From assembly GCF_021168455.1 (NCBI RefSeq), contig NZ_JAJOZR010000001.1, positions 124,001-188,000 of the forward strand: DNA of 64,000 nucleotides, given 5' to 3'. Both the position numbers and the translations under genes were made by a program. Numbering within the stretch: position 1 is the stretch's first letter; each line of letters starts with the position of its first letter. The notes beneath the pieces were generated by a model. The model had not been told where the DNA came from, made no database searches, and saw nothing but the letters and a program-made list of their open reading frames with translations. Positions 8,066 through 17,110 of the stretch are shown here, piece by piece. The stretch is from Ferranicluibacter quercicola. Its GTDB lineage: Bacteria; Pseudomonadota; Alphaproteobacteria; Rhizobiales; Rhizobiaceae.

Positions 8066-9733
8066 TCAGGCGACGATGCGCAGCCGGGTCTCGCGATAGG
8101 TGAAGGCGGACAGGAGCTGACGCAGGGCCGTCGTCTGCGCGGCCAGTTCCACGCTTGCCGCCGTGCTCTCCTCTGCCATCGCCGCATTCTGCTGGGTCGC
8201 CTGGTCCATGGCGTTGACCGCGATATTGACCTCGCGCAGACCGACGGCCTGCTCGCGGCCGGCCTGGACGATCGCGGCGATATTGACGTCGATCCGGGTC
8301 ACCTTGCCGACGATCTCCTCCAGCGCGCGCCCGGTTTCGCCCACGAGGTCCACGCCGTTGCGCACGATGCGGTTCGAGGCGGCGATCAGGGCGCCGATCT
8401 CCTTGGCGGCCTCCGCCGAGCGCTGCGCCAGCTCCCGGACCTCCTGCGCGACGACCGCAAAGCCGCGGCCCGCGTCTCCGGCCCGTGCCGCTTCGATGCC
8501 GGCATTGAGCGCAAGCAGGTTTGTCTGAAACGCGATCTCGTCGATGACGTCGATGATGCTGGTGATCGATTGCGACGATGCCGCGATCTCGGCCATGGCG
8601 GAGACGGCCCGCTCGACCACGGCGCCGGACCGCTCGGCGCCGCTGCGGGTCTCGGTGACGAGGCTGCCGGCTTCCTGCGCACGGGCACTGGTGTCGTTGA
8701 CGGTGGTGGTGATCTCCTCGAGCGCGGCGGCGGTCTCCTCCAGGCTCGCCGCATTCTGCTCCGTGCGGCGCGACAGGCTGCCGGCATTCTGGCTGATCTC
8801 GCGCGAACCGTCGGCAATGGCCGCGACGCTGATGCCGATGTTCTCCATCGTGCTGCGCAGCTGCGCCAGCGTCGCGTTGAAGTGATGCCGCAAGTCCTCC
8901 ATCGAGGGCACGAAGGGCCGGTCGAGGGACAGAGTGAGGTCGCCGTTCGACATCGCCTTCATGGCCGTGCCGATCTCGGTGATGGCGCTCATGCGCTCGG
9001 TGACGTCGGTCGCGAACTTCACGACCTTGCAGACCTTGCCGCTGGAATCGAGGATCGGGTTGTAGGCGGCCTGGATCCAGACCTCCTTGCCGCCCTTGCC
9101 GACGCGCACGAACTCGTTTGCGATGAACGCGCCGCCCGCCAGTCGCGCCCAGAAATCCTTGTATTCCGGCGATGCGGCATAATCCTTGCGGCAGAACAGG
9201 CTGTGATGCCGGCCGGTGATCTCGCTCAGCGCATAGCCCAGCGTCTTGCAGAAATTATCGTTCGCCGTGATGATTTCACCCGTCGGGTAGAACTCGATAA
9301 CCGCCTGCGAGCGGGAAATGGCCTCCAGCTTTCCGGCATCCTCGATCGCCTTTTCCCTGGCGGCGGTGATGTCGGCGGCCAGTTTCACCACCTTGTAGGG
9401 CTTGCCGCCCTTCATCACGGGGTTGTAGGTCGCCTGGATCCAGATCTCGCGTCCGCCCTTGCCGATGCGCTTGTAGGCGCCGGCATCGAACGTGCCTGCC
9501 GCCAGCCGCTTCCAGAACGCGGCGTAGTCCGCAGACGCGACCGTCTCGGGCGCGCAAAAGAGACTGTGATGCTTCCCGACGATCTCTTCGATCGTGTAGC
9601 CGAGCGCCCGGCAGAAATTCTCGTTCGCCCTGAGGATGTTTCCCTCCAGGTCGAACTCGATGATCGCCTGCGATCTGGAAAGCGCATCCGAAATATCGGA
9701 TCCCCATCCCGCGCCTTTGTTCAATCCAAACAT
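8066..9733 (-). CDS. Soluble methyl-accepting chemotaxis protein with two PAS domains
   Basis: A receptor of 555 residues. It has two closely similar PAS domains, at about 18-128 and 139-249, each with the run KTLGY- or RALGY-, HHSLFC, FW.RLA and a C-terminal K.VKFA/LAAD.T segment. A HAMP-like linker (about 255-300) and a long coiled-coil signalling domain follow, with the hairpin tip DEIAFQTNLLALNAGIEAARAGDAGRGFAVVAQEVRELAQRS. There is no transmembrane segment or signal peptide, so it should sense in the cytoplasm. The start is the ATG giving MFGLNKG; a longer open frame upstream lies inside the neighbouring gene. Its first 13 bases overlap the end of the GGDEF-EAL gene, suggesting joint expression. 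Confidence 0.9.
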   Translation of the reverse strand: MFGLNKGAGWGSDISDALSRSQAIIEFDLEGNILRANENFCRALGYTIEEIVGKHHSLFCAPETVASADYAAFWKRLAAGTFDAGAYKRIGKGGREIWIQATYNPVMKGGKPYKVVKLAADITAAREKAIEDAGKLEAISRSQAVIEFYPTGEIITANDNFCKTLGYALSEITGRHHSLFCRKDYAASPEYKDFWARLAGGAFIANEFVRVGKGGKEVWIQAAYNPILDSSGKVCKVVKFATDVTERMSAITEIGTAMKAMSNGDLTLSLDRPFVPSMEDLRHHFNATLAQLRSTMENIGISVAAIADGSREISQNAGSLSRRTEQNAASLEETAAALEEITTTVNDTSARAQEAGSLVTETRSGAERSGAVVERAVSAMAEIAASSQSITSIIDVIDEIAFQTNLLALNAGIEAARAGDAGRGFAVVAQEVRELAQRSAEAAKEIGALIAASNRIVRNGVDLVGETGRALEEIVGKVTRIDVNIAAIVQAGREQAVGLREVNIAVNAMDQATQQNAAMAEESTAASVELAAQTTALRQLLSAFTYRETRLRIVA

Positions 9734-12108
9734 GTGTTCCGCTCTTTTCTTGGCTTCGTTGTCTTCAGCTCGACGCGATGCTCCCGCGCGCCGATGACTG
9801 TTTCCGGCCCCGTGTCCGGCCTGCCGAACAGGTAGCCCTGGGCGTGTGCGCACCCTTCGTCGACGATCATGCGGTACTGGGCTTGCGTCTCGATGCCCTC
9901 CGCGGTCACCGGAAGATTGAGGCTTCGGCCGAGGCTGACGACGGCACGCACGATGGCGCGCGCATTGGCGTCGTGATCCATACCCGCGATGAAGCTGCGG
10001 TCGATCTTCAGCCCGTCGAAGGGGAAGGACTGGAGGTTGCTCAGCGACGAATAGCCGGTGCCGAAATCGTCCATCACGACCTTCACGCCGAGCGCCTTGA
10101 TCTGACGAAGGATGTCGAGCGTCGCGACGCGATCCTTCAGCAGCGCCGTTTCGGTGATCTCGAGTTCGAGCCGCGCCGGCGGAAGACCGGTCGCGTCGAG
10201 GACGCTGGCGATCGCGCCGGCCAGATTCGCCAGTCGGAACTGGACGGCCGACATGTTGACGGCGACTTTCAGCGCAGGGTCCCACCCGGCGGCCTGCCGG
10301 CAGGCCTCGCGCAACACCCATTCGCCGATCGACAGGATGATGCCGCTTTCCTCCGCGATCGGAATGAAGACGTCCGGGGGTACGTTGCCGCGAACCGGAT
10401 GCGACCAGCGGAGCAGCGCTTCGTAGCCGAGGATGGCGGCCTGATCGACCGACTGGATCGGCTGGAACAGGAGGTGCAGTTCGTTGCGGGAAATCGCCTG
10501 ACGCAGATCGCTTTCGAGCTGGCGCCGGTCGCGCCGTTCCTGGTCCATGGCAAGATCGTAGAAGGCATGCATGCCGCGGCCGCTCGCTTTTGCCCGGTAG
10601 AGCGCGACATCGGCCGCCTGCGTCAGCGCGTCGGCATCGGCACCATCCTTCGGGAAAACGGCGATGCCGATGCTGACGCCGACGGCGGTCGGGTCGAGCG
10701 CGATGTTCATGCGCTCGCGGAAGGTGGAGCGGATGCGCGCGGCCAGCGCCCCTGCACCCTCCGTATCGACGCCCTCCGCCGTCAGGATGACGAACTCGTC
10801 GCCGCCGATCCGCGCGACGGTGTCGCCGCCGCGGCAGCTGGCGCGCAGGATGCCGGCGACGTCGCGCAGCACCCGGTCGCCTTCCGCATGCCCGAAAAGA
10901 TCATTCACCGCCTTGAAGCGATCGAGATCGAGCGCGAGTAGCCCGAAGGGCTTGCCGGTCACGGCGCTGCGTTCCAGCTGCGTCTGCAGGCTTTCCTGAA
11001 AGATGGAGCGGTTGGTCAGCCCCGTGAGCATGTCGTGGCGGGCGAGGTATTCCACCTTCTTCTGCACCGCGCGCCGCTCGGTCAGGTCGCGCACCGCGAT
11101 GACCTCCGACGGCCGGCCGCCATATTCGATGGTGTGCACGGCGACCTCGAAGATGCGGGCGTGATCCCCGCTGCGTGGCGATGCCTCGACGGCCGAACGG
11201 CGCGGCTGGTCGATCGGCTGATCGTCGATCGCGACCAGAAACTGATCCGCCCGCCGGCCGACGAGGTCGCCGTCCTCGCGATCGAGCAGCGCGGAGAACT
11301 TGGCGTTGACCTCGAGAATGACGCCATCTCGCACGACGGCGAGGCCATCGAGCGTGGAGTTGGCAAAGCCCTTCAGGTCGACCAGATGCCGGTCGATGAT
11401 GACGCCGATGGCGGAGGAGACGAGGATCAGCAGCGTCACGCCCGTGATCGCGCTCGTCAGCCAGACATTGTCCGCCATGTCGATGACGACGGCCGGAAGG
11501 GAGGGGTCGGGCGTGATGATCGTTGCCGACATCGTGACGAAATGCAGCGTGCAGATGCCGAAGACGGCGCAGAGCGCCGGGGCAGCGATTCGGGAACGAC
11601 CGCGCAGGCGGGAAAAGAGCAGGAGCGACAGGGTAAAGAGCGCGAATGCCACGACGGCACCGGTGGCGATCGGCGCCCAGGCGAAGTGGAGATGCGCCTC
11701 CGCGCGCAGCCCCGCCATGCCGACGAAATGCATGGCGGCGACGGTGAGGGTGATCAGCCCGGCGGAGGCGACCATCGACCCCGCGCCGAGGAGGCCATAG
11801 CGGATCGCCAGCCAGAAACCGACGACGGCGATGGCGGCGGAGAGCGTCGTGAACACCAGGTCGAACCGCAGCGCGACCGTTCCCTCATAGGCCAGCATGG
11901 CCACGAAATGCGTGGCCCAGACGCTGAGACCGGCGGAGAAGGCCGCGACCAGCCGCCAGTTTCGGCGTCGGCTGGCCGTGCTCTCCTCCGCGCGCTGGAT
12001 GAGGTGATAGAAGGCGAGCATGCCAAGAAGCGCGATCGAGCCGGAGATGACCGTGATCGACCGGTCATGCCGATCCGTGACGCATTCGAGGACAGTGAAC
12101 ATCTGCAC
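9721..12108 (-). CDS. MHYT-GGDEF-EAL cyclic-di-GMP synthase/phosphodiesterase
   Basis: A protein of 795 residues. Residues 15-240 form an integral-membrane MHYT sensor with three HFV.M motifs (67, 127, 189), a module thought to bind a metal and sense small gases. A PAS-like stretch (about 245-345) leads to a GGDEF domain with the intact motif at 435-439 and an RxxD inhibitory site at 426-429. The EAL domain (about 530-780) keeps EALLRW at 563, NMSAVQF, EITET, DDFGTGYSSL, the lysine of LKIDRSF and AEGIE. Both activities therefore look possible. The start is GTG, with AAGGA five bases upstream; an ATG lies two codons later. Confidence 0.9.
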   Translation of the reverse strand: MQMFTVLECVTDRHDRSITVISGSIALLGMLAFYHLIQRAEESTASRRRNWRLVAAFSAGLSVWATHFVAMLAYEGTVALRFDLVFTTLSAAIAVVGFWLAIRYGLLGAGSMVASAGLITLTVAAMHFVGMAGLRAEAHLHFAWAPIATGAVVAFALFTLSLLLFSRLRGRSRIAAPALCAVFGICTLHFVTMSATIITPDPSLPAVVIDMADNVWLTSAITGVTLLILVSSAIGVIIDRHLVDLKGFANSTLDGLAVVRDGVILEVNAKFSALLDREDGDLVGRRADQFLVAIDDQPIDQPRRSAVEASPRSGDHARIFEVAVHTIEYGGRPSEVIAVRDLTERRAVQKKVEYLARHDMLTGLTNRSIFQESLQTQLERSAVTGKPFGLLALDLDRFKAVNDLFGHAEGDRVLRDVAGILRASCRGGDTVARIGGDEFVILTAEGVDTEGAGALAARIRSTFRERMNIALDPTAVGVSIGIAVFPKDGADADALTQAADVALYRAKASGRGMHAFYDLAMDQERRDRRQLESDLRQAISRNELHLLFQPIQSVDQAAILGYEALLRWSHPVRGNVPPDVFIPIAEESGIILSIGEWVLREACRQAAGWDPALKVAVNMSAVQFRLANLAGAIASVLDATGLPPARLELEITETALLKDRVATLDILRQIKALGVKVVMDDFGTGYSSLSNLQSFPFDGLKIDRSFIAGMDHDANARAIVRAVVSLGRSLNLPVTAEGIETQAQYRMIVDEGCAHAQGYLFGRPDTGPETVIGAREHRVELKTTKPRKERNTCLD

Positions 12109-12152
12109 CGGTTTCCTTGGTCGAAATCAGAACGTCTTGGCTCTTGCCCGGC

Positions 12153-13892
12153 CTATTGGACGAGCACGGGATTTGCGCAGTCAACTTGGGTCACACGGAC
12201 ATCCGCTTCGCCGATGCGCATGCCGGCAACGGCGAGGATCCGTTCGAGAAGCGCATCGATGCTGGGTGTGACGGCGCCCAGCGTTTTCGCCAGCGCGGCC
12301 TGCACCACCTTGTCCGTCATCAGAGAGAGCAGCGGCAGACGGATCTCCGCTTCGAGATTGGCGAGAAGGGACTGGGTCACCGAGGTCAGGAGACCGCTCG
12401 ACGAAACGTTCTTCGTCGTTCCCACCGCGATGTCTCCCGGCGTGAAGGTCAGCTTGCGCACCTGCGCGCTGCCGATATCGACGGATGCCAGACCCTCGAC
12501 GGTGAGGAGGCCGGACTCGACCAGCTTCGCCTTGGTCACGCGCGGCGACGATCCGAAATTCTTCAGAGCGGCGGCATCGACCTGGCCGATCGACACCTCC
12601 GCCACGCCCGGAACCGTGTCGATCGTGACCGTCGCATGGCTCGCCTTGCCACCATGACACTGGATGCCCGCCAGCTTCGCTTCGGCATGAGCAACCTCGA
12701 TGTAGAGCGGAAGACTGATTCTGATGCCGAGCAGGTCCGCCAGACCGTCGATCTTGATGGCGAGGGCGACGCGGACCTGTGCGGTGCGAACGGCCTGCCC
12801 GGGTTCTCCGACACGGTGCAGCGGTGTTCCGACCGGCGGCTCGCCGATGGCCAGCGCCAGATCGACCGAGCCAAGGCCAGGCAGGTCCAGCTTCGTATCG
12901 ACCTTGACCAAGTCCGTGCCGTTGGCGAGCGCCGCGCTCGACTGGAGCAGATCGAGCACACCGACCTTGATGCCGAGCCCCGTGGGCGCATCGATGCGCA
13001 GATGGCCCTTGGTGCCGAGATCGATGAGGCGGGCGAGCGACAGGCGCTTGCCGCTTGCCGGTAAAGACTGTCGGATCTTCGAAACGAGCGTCGTCGTGCT
13101 GGACGAAAGGCCGCCGTGCCGCAGGATCGCGGTAAGGAGCTGTGGCACGGTGATCTCGGTCGCGAGGATCTCGTCGTAGGTGACGGCCGTCAGGTTGAGA
13201 TCGGATGCAAGACCGCGCGTCAGCTGGAAAAGGTCGAGATCGGCCGTGGCCAGAGCGCGGTAATCCAGAGCTTTCAGATCGAGCGTGGTGCCGAGCATCT
13301 TGCCGAGAATCGCGTTCAACAGTCCGCCTTCGAGGCTTGCGAGGCGCGATCCGATGGAAAAGGCGGCGGTCTTGGTCATGGCGGCCGTGCCGACGGCCGA
13401 CATCACCGGCGGGGTCGTGAACATCGAGGCGAAGAACAGCGTTCCCGGCTGTTCGACGGTGACGCGCACGGCATCGCTCGGGGCAACACCTGCCTGGAAC
13501 CGCTGATCGACGCCGAGCGCTGCGTTGGCGACATAGCGCCCCTTCTCAAGGGTCACCCGGCCGGTCGTGCCGATGATGGACGCCTCCGGAACGAGAGCGC
13601 CACTCGGCGCCTTCCACCCTTGCGGCGTCTTCAGCACGAGGTTCAGACGATTGTTCTCGATGTGCGACAAGGCGGCCGTTTCCGCATGCGCCATATCGGA
13701 GGCGACGGCGATGGCGGTCAGGTCCGCCGCCACCTGCATCGCCCGGCGCTCCAGTGTCAGGTGGCCATAATCCACACCGATGGCGATCACGCTGATGCAG
13801 GCGGGCAGGACGAGCGCCGTCATGACGGCGACATTGCCGTCGCGGCGGGATCTCAAAGCCTGCATCTTCCGGTTGACGATCGAGGTCATCAC
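12153..13892 (-). CDS. TadG-like pilus assembly protein
   Basis: A protein of 579 residues. It begins with a TadE/TadG-type leader, RSRRDGNVAVMTALVLPACI, followed by a hydrophobic helix and VDYGHLTLERRAMQVAADLTAIA, the usual start of TadG and DUF2134 proteins anchored in the inner membrane. The remaining 500 residues are extracytoplasmic and rich in Ala, Val, Leu and Thr, with no domain I can name. TadG-like proteins belong to the Flp/Tad pilus apparatus. Its start overlaps the stop of the TadE-like gene by four bases. No cpa/tad motor, secretin or flp gene lies in the window. Confidence 0.75.
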   Translation of the reverse strand: MMTSIVNRKMQALRSRRDGNVAVMTALVLPACISVIAIGVDYGHLTLERRAMQVAADLTAIAVASDMAHAETAALSHIENNRLNLVLKTPQGWKAPSGALVPEASIIGTTGRVTLEKGRYVANAALGVDQRFQAGVAPSDAVRVTVEQPGTLFFASMFTTPPVMSAVGTAAMTKTAAFSIGSRLASLEGGLLNAILGKMLGTTLDLKALDYRALATADLDLFQLTRGLASDLNLTAVTYDEILATEITVPQLLTAILRHGGLSSSTTTLVSKIRQSLPASGKRLSLARLIDLGTKGHLRIDAPTGLGIKVGVLDLLQSSAALANGTDLVKVDTKLDLPGLGSVDLALAIGEPPVGTPLHRVGEPGQAVRTAQVRVALAIKIDGLADLLGIRISLPLYIEVAHAEAKLAGIQCHGGKASHATVTIDTVPGVAEVSIGQVDAAALKNFGSSPRVTKAKLVESGLLTVEGLASVDIGSAQVRKLTFTPGDIAVGTTKNVSSSGLLTSVTQSLLANLEAEIRLPLLSLMTDKVVQAALAKTLGAVTPSIDALLERILAVAGMRIGEADVRVTQVDCANPVLVQ

Positions 13893-14317
13893 GCACCGCC
13901 GATCCGGATCGTCGCGGAGCGCGCGATGATGGTATCGGGCAGGGCGAAGGTCATCAGGTTCCAGATCGGCAGATCGCTTGCGTCATAGGTGAGCTTGACG
14001 GTGAACTGATTGGGGCGAACCTTGTCGTCTTCGACGAGGACGTTCAGCTTCTTCTGGTTGATCAGCGCAAACTCGCCCGGCTTCATCGCGTCGATATGAG
14101 CGGAGGCCAAGGCATTGCGCTCGCTGGCCGAAAGACCGGCGACGGCGGCGCGTGCCGTGTCGGCTGCAATCTGCTGGACGGAGTGGGTTGCACCGAGGTA
14201 GAGGCCCCAGGCAACCATCGTGAACATGACCGCCAGAAACAGCGGTGCAATGATGGCGAACTCGATCGCGGCGACGCCAGAGGCGTCACGCGTAAAACGT
14301 GACATGATCGACATCAC
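13889..14317 (-). CDS. TadE-like pilin-related membrane protein
   Basis: A protein of 142 residues with the TadE signature at its N-terminus: RFTRDASGVAAIEFAIIAPL, in which a glycine/alanine and Glu lead into a single hydrophobic helix, as in Flp-type pseudopilins cleaved by a CpaA-like peptidase. A helix with ARAAVAGLSASERNALA and a C-terminal beta-rich part follow. TadE and TadF are minor pseudopilins of the Tad pilus. The gene overlaps the TadG-like gene by four bases and probably starts the transcript running through the GGDEF-EAL and chemoreceptor genes. Confidence 0.8.
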   Translation of the reverse strand: MMSIMSRFTRDASGVAAIEFAIIAPLFLAVMFTMVAWGLYLGATHSVQQIAADTARAAVAGLSASERNALASAHIDAMKPGEFALINQKKLNVLVEDDKVRPNQFTVKLTYDASDLPIWNLMTFALPDTIIARSATIRIGGA

Positions 14318-14697
14318 GAGACCTCTGATTTATCGTGAATCCAAGCCCCCTTGGTTCTCCGTAAGGTTGCACTTAAAAAACTAACGAGAGGTTAACAGGG
14401 TCTCCCCAACATCCGCGCACAGCCCGGATCTCTCTATCTGGGGTAATCATCCTAAAATCGGGGGTACAACCCTTTATTTAGGGCGGACGGCGCGGATCCC
14501 TCTGGCGACGGCATTTGCGCATCGTCTTCAATTGACCGCGCTAATGCGCGTGTGTTTGCAAAGTGGTAATGGGTTGTGAGAGGTTGCCGTATCCGGTCTG
14601 CAATTTCAGCGCGCATGCATATAGCTATCCAGGTGCCGTCGTGCACCGAAGGTATGCTTCACCCGGACGGCATGGCGTGAGGTCTTACGGTCGACAA

Positions 14698-14723
14698 AAA
14701 TTTTATGGGTAAACGTAAAATTT
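14698..14723. promoter_or_regulatory. AT-rich inverted repeat
   Basis: Arms AAATTTTA (14698-14705) and TAAAATTT (14716-14723) are separated by 10 bases. It stands in a long intergenic region about 300 bases before the regulator gene and is a candidate protein site. Confidence 0.3.
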
Positions 14724-14861
14724 ATGCGCGCCGAACCAGCCGGGGAGGGTACAGATCACCGGGGCGGAGACGGTTGAGGTCGCGGCCCCATGATCCAGGC
14801 CGGCCGGAATGGTGAGTCGGTGCATGACGATCCGCGTCGAACCCGCATGGAAACGCCTCCT

Positions 14862-14893
14862 TCATCATATCCATGAAACATATTGTATGATGA
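14862..14893. promoter_or_regulatory. Candidate operator before the GntR-type regulator
   Basis: Arms TCATCATA (14862-14869) and TATGATGA (14886-14893) flank 16 bases that contain a smaller dyad CATA-TTG-TATG (14879-14889). It lies 134 bases before the regulator start, in a locally AT-rich patch, and may serve autoregulation. Confidence 0.35.
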
Positions 14894-15026
14894 TTGGGAA
14901 TCTGGTGTAATGCTTCGACAGCTTTGGTGATGGACCGGGCTGCGGATGGGGTTACCGACCACGTCGCGCGCCTGCCATCGGCGAAGCGGAACGTGGGAAC
15001 CCGATGGGCAGGCAAGGGAGGCGTCG

Positions 15027-15803
15027 ATGAGAAGACCGCGTGAACGCATCGCTTCCTTGCCGGCCGCCGCCGGCGCCGACATATCGGTGAAGCGTCCCCG
15101 GGTGCAGAAGAACGTGACGCGCTCGCTCGCCTCCGATATCTGCGCCGATCTCTTTCCGCCAAACGGTATGCTGCCGACCGAGAACGATCTCTGCATCCGC
15201 TACGGCGTCAGCCGGACGGTGATCCGCGAATCCCTGAAGATCCTGGAATCCAAGGGCATGGTGCGCGGCCGTTCGCGGATCGGCACCCAGATCCGCCCGC
15301 GCGAGGCGTGGAACCTCCTGGATCGGCAAGTGCTGGAATGGATCGGCCCGCGCATCTTCGATCTCGACCTGCTGCAAAGCATTCTGGATGCGCGCCGGGC
15401 GACGGAGCCCTTCGCGGCGGAACTTGCCGCCGAACGCGCCACCGTGCAGGAGATCGCCGAGATCGAGAGCGCTTGGCAGCGCATGCAGGACGCCGAAGGC
15501 GATGTAGAAGCCTTCACGGCGGCCGACGTCGCCTTTCACACCAATCTCATGAAGGCCAGCCACAATCAGGTCTTCATGCAGCTTTCCAGTATCATCCAGG
15601 CGGCCCTCGAATTTGCGCTTCATGCCTCCAACGAGGCCGTTGACGCCCGGGGCGAAGCCGTGGATATCCACCGCGCGCTGATCGAGGCCCTGAGGGTGCG
15701 GGACAAGGCCGCCGCCCGGGACTGTTCGATGCGCATGCTTGACCTTGCGGCCCGCGATCTGGCCACCGCGCTGCGAAAGTATCCGCGAACGCCGTCGTCC
15801 TGA
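15027..15803 (+). CDS. GntR/FadR-family regulator, DgoR-like
   Basis: A protein of 258 residues. The N-terminal winged helix reads DLFPPNGMLPTENDLCIRYGVSRTVIRESLKILESKGMV, typical of GntR proteins, and a helical FadR-type ligand domain follows (about 110-245) with the metal-site pattern of an aspartate and several histidines (DVAFH, HASN, IHRALIEAL). The linker WNLLDRQVLEWI resembles E. coli DgoR, the repressor of D-galactonate genes. The gene directly precedes dgoD by 46 bases, which supports a galactonate role. The ATG at 15027 is chosen for its GGGAGG ribosome binding site; an upstream in-frame ATG at 14946 has none. Confidence 0.8.
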   Translation: MRRPRERIASLPAAAGADISVKRPRVQKNVTRSLASDICADLFPPNGMLPTENDLCIRYGVSRTVIRESLKILESKGMVRGRSRIGTQIRPREAWNLLDRQVLEWIGPRIFDLDLLQSILDARRATEPFAAELAAERATVQEIAEIESAWQRMQDAEGDVEAFTAADVAFHTNLMKASHNQVFMQLSSIIQAALEFALHASNEAVDARGEAVDIHRALIEALRVRDKAAARDCSMRMLDLAARDLATALRKYPRTPSS

Positions 15804-15849
15804 TCACCTCCATCCCTTCGAACCCCCCGTCACTTCCGAGACAGATCCT

Positions 15850-16998
15850 ATGAAAATCACGAAACTGACCACCTACATCGTCCCCCCGCGCTGGATGTTC
15901 CTCAAGATCGAGACCGACGAGGGCATTACCGGCTGGGGTGAGCCCGTGGTCGAAGGTCGGGCGCTGACCGTGCAGGCCGCCGTCCACGAGCTTGAGGACT
16001 ACCTGATCGGCAAGGATCCCTTCCTGATCGAGGACCATTGGAACGTGATGTATCGCGGCGGCTTCTACCGTGGCGGCGCCATCCACATGAGCGCGATTGC
16101 CGGCATCGACCAGGCGCTGTGGGACATCAAGGGCAAGGCGCTCGGCCAGCCGATCCACTCGCTGCTGGGCGGGCAGGTTCGCGACAAGATCAAGGTTTAC
16201 TCCTGGATCGGCGGCGACCGTCCGAGCGACGTCGCCAACAATGCGCGCGAGGTCGTCGCCCGCGGCTTCAAGGCCATCAAGCTGAACGGCTGCGAGGAAA
16301 TGCAGATCGTCGATAGCTGGGACAAGGTGGAGCGCGCCGTCGAGACCATCGCCGTCATCCGCGAAGCCATCGGCCCGCATATCGGCATCGGCGTCGATTT
16401 CCACGGCCGTGTGCATCGTCCGATGGCCAAGGTGCTGGCCAAGGAGCTGCAGCCCTACAATCTGATGTTCATCGAAGAGCCGGTGCTGTCGGAAAACCGC
16501 GAGGCGCTGAAGGAAATCGCCAATCATTGCTCGACGCCGATCGCGCTCGGCGAGCGGCTCTACTCGCGCTGGGACTTCAAGCAGGTGCTCTCCGACGGCT
16601 ACGTCGACATCCTCCAGCCGGACCTTTCGCATGCCGGCGGGATCACCGAGTGCCGCAAGATCGCGGCGATGGCCGAAGCCTACGACGTGGCGCTGGCGCC
16701 GCATTGCCCGCTCGGCCCCATCGCGCTCGCCGCCTGCCTGCAGGTGGACGCCGTCAGCTACAATGCCTTCATCCAGGAGCAGAGCCTCGGCATTCACTAC
16801 AACACAGGCAACGATATCCTCGATTACATCTCCAATAAGGAGGTTTTCCACTACGAGGACGGCTTCGTGTCCATCCCGCAGGGTCCGGGCCTCGGCATCG
16901 AAGTGGACGAGGACTATGTGATCGCCCGCGCTGCGGAAGGCCACCGCTGGCGCAATCCGCTCTGGCGTCATTCCGACGGCAGCGTCGCGGAATGGTAG
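15850..16998 (+). CDS. dgoD: D-galactonate dehydratase
   Basis: A protein of 382 residues, the same length as E. coli DgoD and with the same residue numbers: metal ligands Asp183, Glu209 and Glu235, and catalytic His185 (DFHGRVH) and His285 (APHCPLGP). The enzyme dehydrates D-galactonate to 2-keto-3-deoxy-D-galactonate (De Ley-Doudoroff pathway, cytoplasm). The kinase and aldolase for the later steps are not nearby, so they must be encoded elsewhere. The gene stands alone with its probable regulator, and a terminator follows 12 bases after the stop. Confidence 0.93.
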   Translation: MKITKLTTYIVPPRWMFLKIETDEGITGWGEPVVEGRALTVQAAVHELEDYLIGKDPFLIEDHWNVMYRGGFYRGGAIHMSAIAGIDQALWDIKGKALGQPIHSLLGGQVRDKIKVYSWIGGDRPSDVANNAREVVARGFKAIKLNGCEEMQIVDSWDKVERAVETIAVIREAIGPHIGIGVDFHGRVHRPMAKVLAKELQPYNLMFIEEPVLSENREALKEIANHCSTPIALGERLYSRWDFKQVLSDGYVDILQPDLSHAGGITECRKIAAMAEAYDVALAPHCPLGPIALAACLQVDAVSYNAFIQEQSLGIHYNTGNDILDYISNKEVFHYEDGFVSIPQGPGLGIEVDEDYVIARAAEGHRWRNPLWRHSDGSVAEW

Positions 16999-17010
16999 GT
17001 CTCTGACCCG

Positions 17011-17044
17011 GTTTCCGGTCGATCAGACCGGAAACTCTCTCTTG
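17011..17044 (+). terminator. Terminator after dgoD
   Basis: A perfect 10-bp stem, GTTTCCGGTC (17011-17020) and GACCGGAAAC (17026-17035), closes a GATCA loop and is followed by the pyrimidine-rich run TCTCTCTCT. The tail is not a pure T-tract, so efficiency is uncertain. Confidence 0.7.
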
Positions 17045-17110
17045 CCCGGAGAAAATCCGCCCTCACAGCCAGAGACTTTCGCTGGTCAAGGCTTCCGGCG
17101 CGCGCAGCGA

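Larger units (their letters stand above)
14318..15026. other. 709-base intergenic region between divergent tadE-like and dgoR-like genes
   Basis: No convincing gene is seen; short open frames here lack ribosome binding sites and family features. The right half holds two AT-rich inverted repeats listed separately. The left part, next to the tadE-like start, is AT-rich around 14370-14400 and presumably carries its promoter. Confidence 0.6.

Noticed and set aside
9734..10321. N-terminal extension of the chemoreceptor by 196 residues
   Set aside because: This part overlaps the EAL domain of the neighbouring gene in another phase and shows no domain; the MFGLNKG start fits the PAS domain start.
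14452..14646. Possible 64-codon gene on the minus strand in the tadE-dgoR gap
   Set aside because: No ribosome binding site, no recognisable sequence and no neighbour link.
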